The notes beneath the pieces were generated by a model that searched no databases, was not told where the DNA came from, and saw only the letters and a list, made by a program, of their open reading frames with translations. Positions 9,086-16,013 of a DNA stretch of 19,686 bases are shown here, piece after piece. The DNA comes from Acidobacteriota bacterium (lineage in GTDB: Bacteria; Acidobacteriota; Terriglobia; UBA7540): contig JAKAWN010000077.1 in the NCBI GenBank assembly GCA_021827245.1, positions 1-19,686 on the forward strand. Reading direction: 5' to 3'. The translations under genes and the position numbers were made by a program. The stretch's first letter is position 1. Every line of letters begins with the position of its first letter.

Positions 9086-10378
9086 TTGGCTAAATTGCAA
9101 TTGAAGAAGCTCCGGTGGATTATCATCGCATGGCTCATGTTGTCCACGATTTTGAATTATATGGACCGACAAACTTTATCGGTCCTCGCACCCTTCCTTC
9201 GCGGCAATCTCAAACTTACCACCGAGGAGTATTCCAACATTGTCGCTGTGTTTATGCTGGCTTATACAGTGATGTACACGGTTGGAGGGAGGTTTGTGGA
9301 TTGGGTTGGCGAACGGGTCGGAATGGCGGCCTGCATTATTTGGTGGTCAATCGCCACGATGTTGCAGGGTCTAGCTGGTGGAGCCTTCAGTCTGGGTGTC
9401 TACCGGTTCCTCATGGCAATTGGAGAGCCGGGAAACTATGCTGCTGCACTTCGGGCCACAACAAGCTGGTTTGCGAAGGAGGAACGTGGTTTGCCTATTG
9501 CCATCTATTCCTCGGGAAGCGCAGTCGGAGCGGTTCTTGCTCCTCCCTTCATTGCGTGGATGACGTTGCATTTAGGCTGGCGATATGCTCTTGTACTGCC
9601 CGGACTCGGTGGACTTATTTGGGTTGCGGTGTGGATATGGCTGTACAAACGTCCACCACAGTACAAAGATGGCGGCGCCAAAGATAATTCGCCTCTTCGT
9701 ATTTCGTCAGAGAAGTCGGATGACGCTCGGAGGAGTGCTGTTCCTATAAGATGGGTTGATTTGCTGAAAGACAGAAATGTGTTGGCGCTTTTCTTTGCAA
9801 GGCTGCTGGCTGACCCCGTTTGGTATTTCTACTTGTTCTGGATTCCGGAGTATCTCAGTAAAGCACGACACTTCAGCCTGGCTGAAATTGGTGTTTATGG
9901 ATGGATTCCTTACTTAACTGCTGACGTGGGGGGAATATTTGGTGGCGTTGGGTCGGACTGGCTCACAAGGGCTGGCCTTTCTGCCCCCTCAGCCCGCCGA
10001 CGTATGCTGTACGCTTCAGCTTGTGTGGCCCCTATTGGAGTTCTAGCGGGTTGGGCTCGGTCGCCACTCATTGCACTTACATTCATTTCCGTCGTAACTT
10101 TTATATGTTTCATATGGTTCATCAATACAACAGCGCTGGTTTCAGATCTGCTTCCTGAGCAATGGGTTGGTTCCGTTCAAGGTCTTATCGGGACTGCTGG
10201 AAGTGGCGGCAGCGTGCTTTTTACTGTATTCGTTGGATTCCTCCTTTCTCATTTTTCCTATGCGGCAGTCTTCCTGGTCGCGGGTTCGATGCATCTTCTA
10301 GCAGCATTAGTTCTGTGGTCCGTGATGCGCGATAGACGCTCGACAATAGCAAGGGTAGGCAAGAGTGTTGTAGTTTGA
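9086..10378 (+). CDS. MFS transporter, ACS/hexuronate-like family
   Basis: With the TTG start at 9086 the protein is 430 residues, the usual length for ExuT-like anion:cation symporters; an ATG at 8948 or 9023 in the same frame is the alternative. About twelve hydrophobic helices are visible. Family marks are NYMDRQTLSV at the end of helix 1, the loop GGRFVDWVGERVG (a diverged MFS motif A), and the GEPGNYAAALRATTSWF segment with the following GSAVGAVLAPP. Expected role: proton- or sodium-coupled import of hexuronates or aldarates such as glucuronate, galacturonate or glucarate across the inner membrane. This fits the mannonate dehydratase-like and glucarate dehydratase-like genes nearby. It ends 21 bases before the GH13 gene, so the two are very probably co-transcribed. 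The exact substrate cannot be read from sequence. Confidence 0.87.
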   Translation: MAKLQLKKLRWIIIAWLMLSTILNYMDRQTLSVLAPFLRGNLKLTTEEYSNIVAVFMLAYTVMYTVGGRFVDWVGERVGMAACIIWWSIATMLQGLAGGAFSLGVYRFLMAIGEPGNYAAALRATTSWFAKEERGLPIAIYSSGSAVGAVLAPPFIAWMTLHLGWRYALVLPGLGGLIWVAVWIWLYKRPPQYKDGGAKDNSPLRISSEKSDDARRSAVPIRWVDLLKDRNVLALFFARLLADPVWYFYLFWIPEYLSKARHFSLAEIGVYGWIPYLTADVGGIFGGVGSDWLTRAGLSAPSARRRMLYASACVAPIGVLAGWARSPLIALTFISVVTFICFIWFINTTALVSDLLPEQWVGSVQGLIGTAGSGGSVLFTVFVGFLLSHFSYAAVFLVAGSMHLLAALVLWSVMRDRRSTIARVGKSVVV

Positions 10379-10399
10379 GAACCTGTTAAGGAGTAAGAA

Positions 10400-12271
10400 A
10401 TGGAAGAGAATAGCCATTGCGCGATGCGCTCTTCGCGAAGGGATTTTCTTAAAGTCGGTGCCGGGTCGGCAGCAGGTCTGATCATGCCATTACGGACTGG
10501 CAGTTTTGGAGAGCAGATGATCAAAGAGGGGTCAGCCATGCCAACCCTCACTCAACCTCCATCTCCCCGGTGGGTCAAGGACTTGATTATCTATCAGATT
10601 GCTACCAAAGGCTTCACATCGCCGGACGGACCCCAGAGCGGCACTTTCAACAGCCTCAGGGGAAAGCTTGCGTACCTCCAGGAGTTGGGCGTTACAGGCA
10701 TATGGTTGAGTGGCTATTCGCTCGCAGACCCACACCATTTCCACAACATTTGGACGCAATATGCAGTTATTCAGCCTGACAAACTGGACCCGACCCTAGG
10801 CACCGAAAGGGACTTTAAGGCCTTAATTGATGAATCCCACCGCCGCGAGATAAGAGTCTTCCTAGATGTCATCACGCACGGAGTCGTGAACCAGAGCCTG
10901 CTGATCAAGAATCATCCCCGGTGGTTTCGAGGCGGATCCTGGCACATGACTGACTATGATTGGTACGGCGGACATACAGATTTGGATGACTGGTGGGTGA
11001 AGATTTATACGGAATATGTCACCAAATATGGAGTAGACGGGTTTCGCCTAGATGTGGCAATTTTCCGGCCTGATCTTTGGGAGCGGATCCGGCAGAATGC
11101 AGCAGCTGCTGGGCATGAAATCGTGATTTTCGAAGAAGCCAATGCGGTTATTCCCGGCGTGACTGATTTCACCCAGGACGAGAACGGCCTCGCCTCTTAT
11201 CAAACCGGAGCTCTAAACGATATCCTGGTCGACAACATACCTGGTTTCTACGCTCGCAAGTTTGGCAAGAGAGGGGAATACCGAGTCGTCATTCAATATT
11301 CGGATGACGGAAGCAGGACTGTTGGCACGACCCGCGGTGAGGGTCCACTTCTTGTTCGCTTAGACGGACTTGGCCCAGACAAAGTCTCGCGAAGATGGGG
11401 TGACGATCAACCCGATGGAATCCCTGATGTTCAGATTACAGTTGACCATGTTGCAACAAGGCCCATAGAGAACATTATCGTGTCTGACGATACTGGGCAG
11501 CGGTGGCAACTGCGCTGTTCCATCTATCACGGCCGTCCGTTAGCAATTGAGGGCGAGCCGCCATCACTGAAGCTCTTTGCGGCCACACTCGGGCATGGTT
11601 GGTCTTCGGTACAACTTAGCTGTCACGATAACGGGCACGGACTTCGTCCGACTGAGAATCCGTATGTGGCCCAAGGCAGCCGCGCACTTTTCGGTTACTC
11701 GGTCCTTTTGACGCCGATGATACCGATCTTTTTTTCCGGAGAGGAATTCAACGCCACATTTCATCCCATTCCCGGGCTAACTCCTGACCACTACAGCGGA
11801 ACTCCCGGCAAGGGCCGATGGCTTTACGGATGCATGCTTAACTGGGAAGAACTTAAGGCTTCCGGACATAGAGAAATGCTTGAAGATGTAAGGAAGATGA
11901 TTGCCGTGCGCAAGCGTGAACCCGATGTTCTAGGGGTGGAGAAAGATGATAGAAAGCCCAGACTCATGGCATTGGATTACCAACGGGATATTGCTGTGCC
12001 AACTCCGTATGTACGATGGAATGATCGAAGCGCCATTGTGATCGCGGCAAATCGAAACGTGAATCACGACGCGAAGCTCAAGCTCCGCATCCCGCTTACA
12101 CAGACGCACTTAGCGGGCCACTCAAATTACTCTGTCAGCAATTTGTGGCCTGGGGGAGAAACCAAGGTTTTGCAGGAGGCTCAATTATTAGGTGGACTCG
12201 ATTGCCGCGTCGGTCGCGACAAATCTGCTGGAGGTGGCCTCAGCGTGCTCAAGGTCGAGCCAAAGTCGTGA
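10400..12271 (+). CDS. Tat-leader glycoside hydrolase family 13 (alpha-amylase-like) with inserted domain
   Basis: This 623-residue protein begins with a textbook twin-arginine signal (SSRRDFLKVGAGSAAGL, residues 11-27). The GH13 barrel shows FLDVITHG (154-161; region I, His 160), GVDGFRLDVA (211-220; nucleophile D218), VIFEEAN (242-248; acid/base E245 or E246) and LSCHDNGH (406-413; transition-state Asp D410), so all three catalytic acids are present. Between the acid/base and D410 lies an insertion of about 110 residues (roughly 285-395) that looks like a beta-rich module, containing DDQPDGIPDVQITV and a WQLRC segment. A C-terminal beta domain follows (about 535-623). Expected activity is on alpha-glucosidic bonds, but the specificity is unclear. 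AAGGAG lies six bases before the ATG, and the gene starts 21 bases after the MFS stop. Tat export suggests it folds before export. Confidence 0.88.
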   Translation: MEENSHCAMRSSRRDFLKVGAGSAAGLIMPLRTGSFGEQMIKEGSAMPTLTQPPSPRWVKDLIIYQIATKGFTSPDGPQSGTFNSLRGKLAYLQELGVTGIWLSGYSLADPHHFHNIWTQYAVIQPDKLDPTLGTERDFKALIDESHRREIRVFLDVITHGVVNQSLLIKNHPRWFRGGSWHMTDYDWYGGHTDLDDWWVKIYTEYVTKYGVDGFRLDVAIFRPDLWERIRQNAAAAGHEIVIFEEANAVIPGVTDFTQDENGLASYQTGALNDILVDNIPGFYARKFGKRGEYRVVIQYSDDGSRTVGTTRGEGPLLVRLDGLGPDKVSRRWGDDQPDGIPDVQITVDHVATRPIENIIVSDDTGQRWQLRCSIYHGRPLAIEGEPPSLKLFAATLGHGWSSVQLSCHDNGHGLRPTENPYVAQGSRALFGYSVLLTPMIPIFFSGEEFNATFHPIPGLTPDHYSGTPGKGRWLYGCMLNWEELKASGHREMLEDVRKMIAVRKREPDVLGVEKDDRKPRLMALDYQRDIAVPTPYVRWNDRSAIVIAANRNVNHDAKLKLRIPLTQTHLAGHSNYSVSNLWPGGETKVLQEAQLLGGLDCRVGRDKSAGGGLSVLKVEPKS

Positions 12272-12418
12272 CGGGTGCAGGCTGACATGCGATCAAGAAT
12301 TTAGCGAACTGATAACCAGTTGAACAAAGCCGTTCTCTGAATGAGTTTGTCTTTAAGTTACTTATCATCGGACAGGTTGAGTTCCAAAAGATAATGCAAA
12401 TCAAAGAAGGGATCTGTC

Positions 12419-13807
12419 ATGCGTGGAAACATCCGTACTTTTCTTTCTTGGGTGGCCACTGCCCTATCAGCGATCGTGATGATTGGAACATGTTCCCAAA
12501 CCGCAAATGGGCAAAGTCCACTGTACTACAAGCTCTGGAACAGTCCTGAGGTGCAACAACGAATTCAAATGGGGATCGAAACTAACCGGATGGGCTGGTT
12601 GACGCTCAATTTCGTGGACGCCCAAGGAAAGCCTTTGAATCACGTCCAAGTGGACCTGAAGCAAATAACCCACGACTTCAAGTTCGGAAGCGACATTTTC
12701 TACCTAAATGGCTCTTCTTCGCCTGAGATAAATCGTCGCTACAAGGAGGCCTTCGTTTCCCTTTTCAATTTTGCGACAGCACCATTTTACTGGTCAGATC
12801 TTGAACCTAAGCCAGGCGTTCTCCGCTTTGGAATCAATAGTCCATTCGTCGCTCGTCGTCCTCCGCCCGATGCTGTCGTGGCATTCTGCAAAAAACACGG
12901 AATTGCTATCAAAGGGCACAACCTGATCTGGCACGCATGGTATCCGAAGTGGTTGCCCAAGAATCAAGCCCAGGTTACTGAATTGATGCGTGAGAGGTTC
13001 AGACAAATTGCTTCGCGCTATGGGAAATCGATCCGATATTGGGATGTTGTCAATGAGCCCCTGCATCGGCCCATCAATGTAATCCTACCGAAAGACTACG
13101 TATATACCGCCATGCAGGAAGCAGGGCGCGATTTTCCTGCCGACGACACATTAATGGTTAACGAAACCACTTCATTGTGGACGGATTTCCACTGGGAAGA
13201 AAGCCCGTTTTACCTGCTCGTCCAAAGCCTCTTATTGCGCAAAGCGCGTATCGATGCACTTGGTCTTCAATTCCATATATTTTCTTGGCAGAAGTACAAG
13301 GACCTGTTGGCCGGGACATTTATGACACCTGAGCAACTTTTTCGGGTGATAGATCAGTACTCTCGCCTTGGACTACCGCTTTTGATTAGCGAGATTACTA
13401 TCCCCACGCTTTCTACACCCCAGGGAGAAGAAGAGCAGGCGACAGTGGTCAGGAATCTTTATCGATTGTGGTTTAGTTGCCGAAACATGGAGGCGATAAC
13501 GTGGTGGAACTTAGCGGATGGCACAGCGTATCCTCGAGAAAATCGTTGGAAGGGAGGCTTGCTCCATAAAGATATGTCGCCCAAGCCTTCATTTCATGTC
13601 CTCTACGATCTTATTCATAAGCAGTGGTCCACGAGCGTGCAACGCAATAGCGGCAATTCCTCCGAGATGATGATTCACGGTTTTTACGGAGAATTTTCGC
13701 TGACCGCATCGCATGCCGGAAAGACCGTCACCGAAACTATTCATTTAAGAAAGACGGGCGAAGGTGTGTCTGACTCAGTTAATCATTTCACAATTGAATT
13801 TCATTAA
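12419..13807 (+). CDS. Secreted glycoside hydrolase family 10 (endo-beta-1,4-xylanase-like)
   Basis: The 462-residue protein has an N-terminal signal peptide (hydrophobic residues 8-24, likely cleavage after ANG near 31). An N-terminal beta segment follows (about 45-95: MGWLTLNFVDAQGKPLNHVQVDL), then a GH10 barrel: KGHNLIWHAWYPKWL (165-179), YWDVVNEPLH (207-216; acid/base E213), LQFHIF (283-288), LLISEITIP (321-329; nucleophile E325) and TWWNLADGTAY (361-371). Both catalytic glutamates are present. The nucleophile motif ISEIT and the WWNLADG motif differ from the usual ITELD and WGVTD forms, so this belongs to a divergent GH10 branch. Expected role: cleaving beta-1,4-xylan chains outside the cell, supplying oligosaccharides for the TonB receptor. 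GAAGGG lies seven bases before the ATG; the gap after the GH13 gene is 147 bases. Confidence 0.87.
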   Translation: MRGNIRTFLSWVATALSAIVMIGTCSQTANGQSPLYYKLWNSPEVQQRIQMGIETNRMGWLTLNFVDAQGKPLNHVQVDLKQITHDFKFGSDIFYLNGSSSPEINRRYKEAFVSLFNFATAPFYWSDLEPKPGVLRFGINSPFVARRPPPDAVVAFCKKHGIAIKGHNLIWHAWYPKWLPKNQAQVTELMRERFRQIASRYGKSIRYWDVVNEPLHRPINVILPKDYVYTAMQEAGRDFPADDTLMVNETTSLWTDFHWEESPFYLLVQSLLLRKARIDALGLQFHIFSWQKYKDLLAGTFMTPEQLFRVIDQYSRLGLPLLISEITIPTLSTPQGEEEQATVVRNLYRLWFSCRNMEAITWWNLADGTAYPRENRWKGGLLHKDMSPKPSFHVLYDLIHKQWSTSVQRNSGNSSEMMIHGFYGEFSLTASHAGKTVTETIHLRKTGEGVSDSVNHFTIEFH

Positions 13808-13875
13808 TGGGAAAACGACCAAGAGGGAAAAGTTCAGAGTGTTTATCACCATATAGATAAGGAGAGCTGGGAACC

Positions 13876-15066
13876 ATGGAAATCAGTGGGATGAGAGCGC
13901 GTACGGTCGCTGTGCCAATTGAAGCCCCTTTGCGGCACTCGACAGGCGTGCATCCCGGCTATTTTGTTCGTACCATCCTTGAGCTGTTTACGGATGAAGG
14001 ATTGGTGGGTCTTGGAGAAGTCGGTGGAGGCGACCAGCGAAATGCTCTTCTGCGACTTAAACCTAGATTGCTAGGGGAGGATCCCTTTCACTTGGAAAGA
14101 ATCAAACAAAAAACTCTTCGCCAGATCTATTATCTGTCAAACCCCCGGCTTTATGCATCCATCGAAATTGCCTGCCTCGACATCCAAGGTAAGGCCACCG
14201 GCAGACCCGTATCCGATCTGATAGGCGGGCGGATTCGCGACAATGTTCCCTTCTGCGGGTATCTTTTCTATCGATATTCTGAAGGAACATCTGGCGGCGA
14301 AACAACACCTCAAGAAATGGTGGATTGGCTTCGTCATCTGGTGCAGCAATACGGATTTCGCTCAGCCAAACTCAAGTGTGGGGTTGTGAGTCCAGAGAAT
14401 GACGTCGAAGTGATTTCAGCACTACGCCAAGCGTTTGGTCCCCAGTTCGGACTGCGCCTCGATCCGAATGGCTTCTGGTCCAGAGGGACCGCAATACGAG
14501 TCGCGAAGGCTCTGGAACCATACTCGCTGGAGTACTTGGAGGATCCCACGTGGAGCTTGGAGGGCATGGCTCGCGTGAGGGAGCGTACAGCAATACCACT
14601 GGCAACAAATATGTGCGTGACGAACTTCGACCAAGTTGCCCCCGGAGTCGCGCTAAATGCCGTGGACGTGGTCCTGAGCGACATTTATTACTGGGAAGGA
14701 ATTCGTGGTGTCAAAGCGCTTTCCAGTATTTGTGAGTCATTTCGATGGGGGTTGTCTATGCACAGCGGCAGCGAACTCGGCGTCACACTAGCCGCTATGC
14801 TCCATACTGCAGCAACCCTTCCCAATCTCACCTACGATGTGGACGCGCATTACCATCATCTGTTGGACGACGTGATCGTGGGCGGAAAGATGAATTACAA
14901 GGATGGATCCATTGCAGTGCCGAAGGGTCCGGGGCTTGGGGTTGAACTTGACGAGGACCGGATGGCGCGTTACCAGGAGCTCTTTGAAAAGAGAGGAGAC
15001 TACTATGCGCGTTTCCACGAAGACGAGCGTCGCCCAGACTGGTTTCCAATTAACCCGGGATGGTAG
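13876..15066 (+). CDS. Enolase-superfamily sugar-acid dehydratase, glucarate dehydratase-like
   Basis: This 396-residue cytoplasmic protein has the capping domain plus barrel of the mandelate racemase/glucarate dehydratase group. The catalytic frame is visible: KLKCG (165-169; the K-x-K base pair), LDPNG (195-199) with D196, LEDP (221-224) with E222, ATNM (243-246) with N245 as likely Mg ligands, then MHSGSE (295-300) with H296 and VDAHYHH (322-328) with D323. The LDPNGFW, ATNM and VPKGPGLGVELD segments are characteristic of glucarate dehydratases. Expected reaction: dehydration of D-glucarate or a related aldarate to a 5-keto-4-deoxy acid. Non-catalytic or other acid-sugar specificities exist in this group, so the substrate is inferred. 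AAGGAG (13859-13864) precedes the ATG. The gene sits 68 bases after GH10 and is followed by an RraA-type aldolase gene that could act on its product. Confidence 0.85.
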   Translation: MEISGMRARTVAVPIEAPLRHSTGVHPGYFVRTILELFTDEGLVGLGEVGGGDQRNALLRLKPRLLGEDPFHLERIKQKTLRQIYYLSNPRLYASIEIACLDIQGKATGRPVSDLIGGRIRDNVPFCGYLFYRYSEGTSGGETTPQEMVDWLRHLVQQYGFRSAKLKCGVVSPENDVEVISALRQAFGPQFGLRLDPNGFWSRGTAIRVAKALEPYSLEYLEDPTWSLEGMARVRERTAIPLATNMCVTNFDQVAPGVALNAVDVVLSDIYYWEGIRGVKALSSICESFRWGLSMHSGSELGVTLAAMLHTAATLPNLTYDVDAHYHHLLDDVIVGGKMNYKDGSIAVPKGPGLGVELDEDRMARYQELFEKRGDYYARFHEDERRPDWFPINPGW

Positions 15067-15236
15067 TCAACGATGACGAAATACAGGACCGAGCGGCATC
15101 TTTTCTACGCGACTCGTCGGCCAATATCATGGGCCTCGCAGTTCATAGAACTTTCGTAAGCTCATCGAAGTTACAAAAAGATTGCCAATAGAGATGGCGA
15201 AGGAGCCAAAGCAGATTTTCAATCCTATGCAGTAAA

Positions 15237-15243
15237 AAGGAGG
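15237..15243 (+). promoter_or_regulatory. Ribosome-binding site supporting the TTG start of the RraA-like gene
   Basis: AAGGAGG is five bases before TTG at 15249. The near-consensus site at ideal spacing supports the rare TTG start. The 182 bases between the enolase-superfamily gene and this one show only a weak imperfect inverted repeat near 15149-15172. Confidence 0.65.
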
Positions 15244-15248
15244 AACAC

Positions 15249-15920
15249 TTGGACAACATTGAGCAGGTATGCCAGAGATATCTTAAGCTTTACGGCGGGC
15301 TGGTTTTTGATATCCTCGAGCATTTGGGGTACCCGCATCAGGTTTTAGCCCATGAAGTTGCCCCCCTCTCACCCGAAATGAAGCTTGCCGGACCAGCATT
15401 TACGGTCAAGGGAACATCGACTTGCGAGCGAGATGAGAGCCGCCGCTACAAGCGACTCAGCATGCTGAAAGAAATGCGTTATCCCTGTGTGGAAGTGCGT
15501 GACGGGGGTACTTCACACCGAGTGGCCATTTATGGAGAGCTTAGTGCAACTGCCGCACGCGCTCACGGAGCAGTAGGAGCCATAGTCGAGGGCGGCAGCC
15601 GCGACTGCGCAAAGCTGATCTCCATGGGTTTTCCCGTCTTTGCTCGATACCGGTGTCCTATTGAAGCCTTTGGACGGTGGGCCATGGTGGAATATCAAGT
15701 TCCGATACTTCTTAGTGGAGAGTTGATTGATACCGTGGTTGTGCATCCCGGGGACTTTATCTTCGGTGATTTAGACGGGGTCTTGGTGATTCCTAAGGAC
15801 CTCGCTATGCAGGTTCTCACCGAGGCTGAACGCGTAGCGGGAATTGAGGACGAAGCCCGGGTTGATTTCGGTCGCGGCGAAGATCCCGTGGCGGTATTTG
15901 AGAAACACAAGCGTCTTTAA
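15249..15920 (+). CDS. RraA-family aldolase (4-hydroxy-4-methyl-2-oxoglutarate aldolase-like)
   Basis: The 223-residue protein is close to the usual RraA-family length. Conserved marks are AGPAFTVKG (47-55), YGELSATAARAHGAVGAIVEGGSRD (95-119) with the catalytic or Mg-binding pair R118-D119, and HPGDFIFGDLDGVLVIP (166-182). Family members are divalent-metal pyruvate aldolases or oxaloacetate decarboxylases; the E. coli RraA protein instead regulates RNase E. Keeping the R-D pair and lying next to a glucarate dehydratase-like gene argue for an aldolase. I infer that it may cleave the keto-deoxy acid made by that enzyme into pyruvate and a semialdehyde, taking the place of GarL, which is not seen here. 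No signal peptide. The GH2 gene starts 93 bases downstream. Confidence 0.85.
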   Translation: MDNIEQVCQRYLKLYGGLVFDILEHLGYPHQVLAHEVAPLSPEMKLAGPAFTVKGTSTCERDESRRYKRLSMLKEMRYPCVEVRDGGTSHRVAIYGELSATAARAHGAVGAIVEGGSRDCAKLISMGFPVFARYRCPIEAFGRWAMVEYQVPILLSGELIDTVVVHPGDFIFGDLDGVLVIPKDLAMQVLTEAERVAGIEDEARVDFGRGEDPVAVFEKHKRL

Positions 15921-16002
15921 GGTAGGTCGACGATATGCCAGGGCAACGCTGCCTTGGGGACGTCGAATACACGTCATGGAGACAATAATGGAAGTGTTTT
16001 CT

Positions 16003-16008
16003 GGGAGG
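16003..16008 (+). promoter_or_regulatory. Ribosome-binding site deciding the GH2 start
   Basis: GGGAGG is five bases before the ATG at 16014. The frame is open 20 codons further upstream, to a non-ATG start at 15954, but the ATG gives a protein beginning MNRREFI, a twin-arginine leader at its proper place. Confidence 0.65.
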
Positions 16009-16013
16009 CTCCG

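Noticed and set aside
12307..12321. Inverted repeat AACTG/CAGTT between the GH13 and GH10 genes
   Set aside because: A five-base stem with no U-run is below what a terminator or operator needs.
15149..15172. Imperfect inverted repeat between the enolase-superfamily and RraA-like genes
   Set aside because: The stem is A/T-rich with a bulge and the downstream run is of A, not T. It is not a convincing plus-strand terminator.
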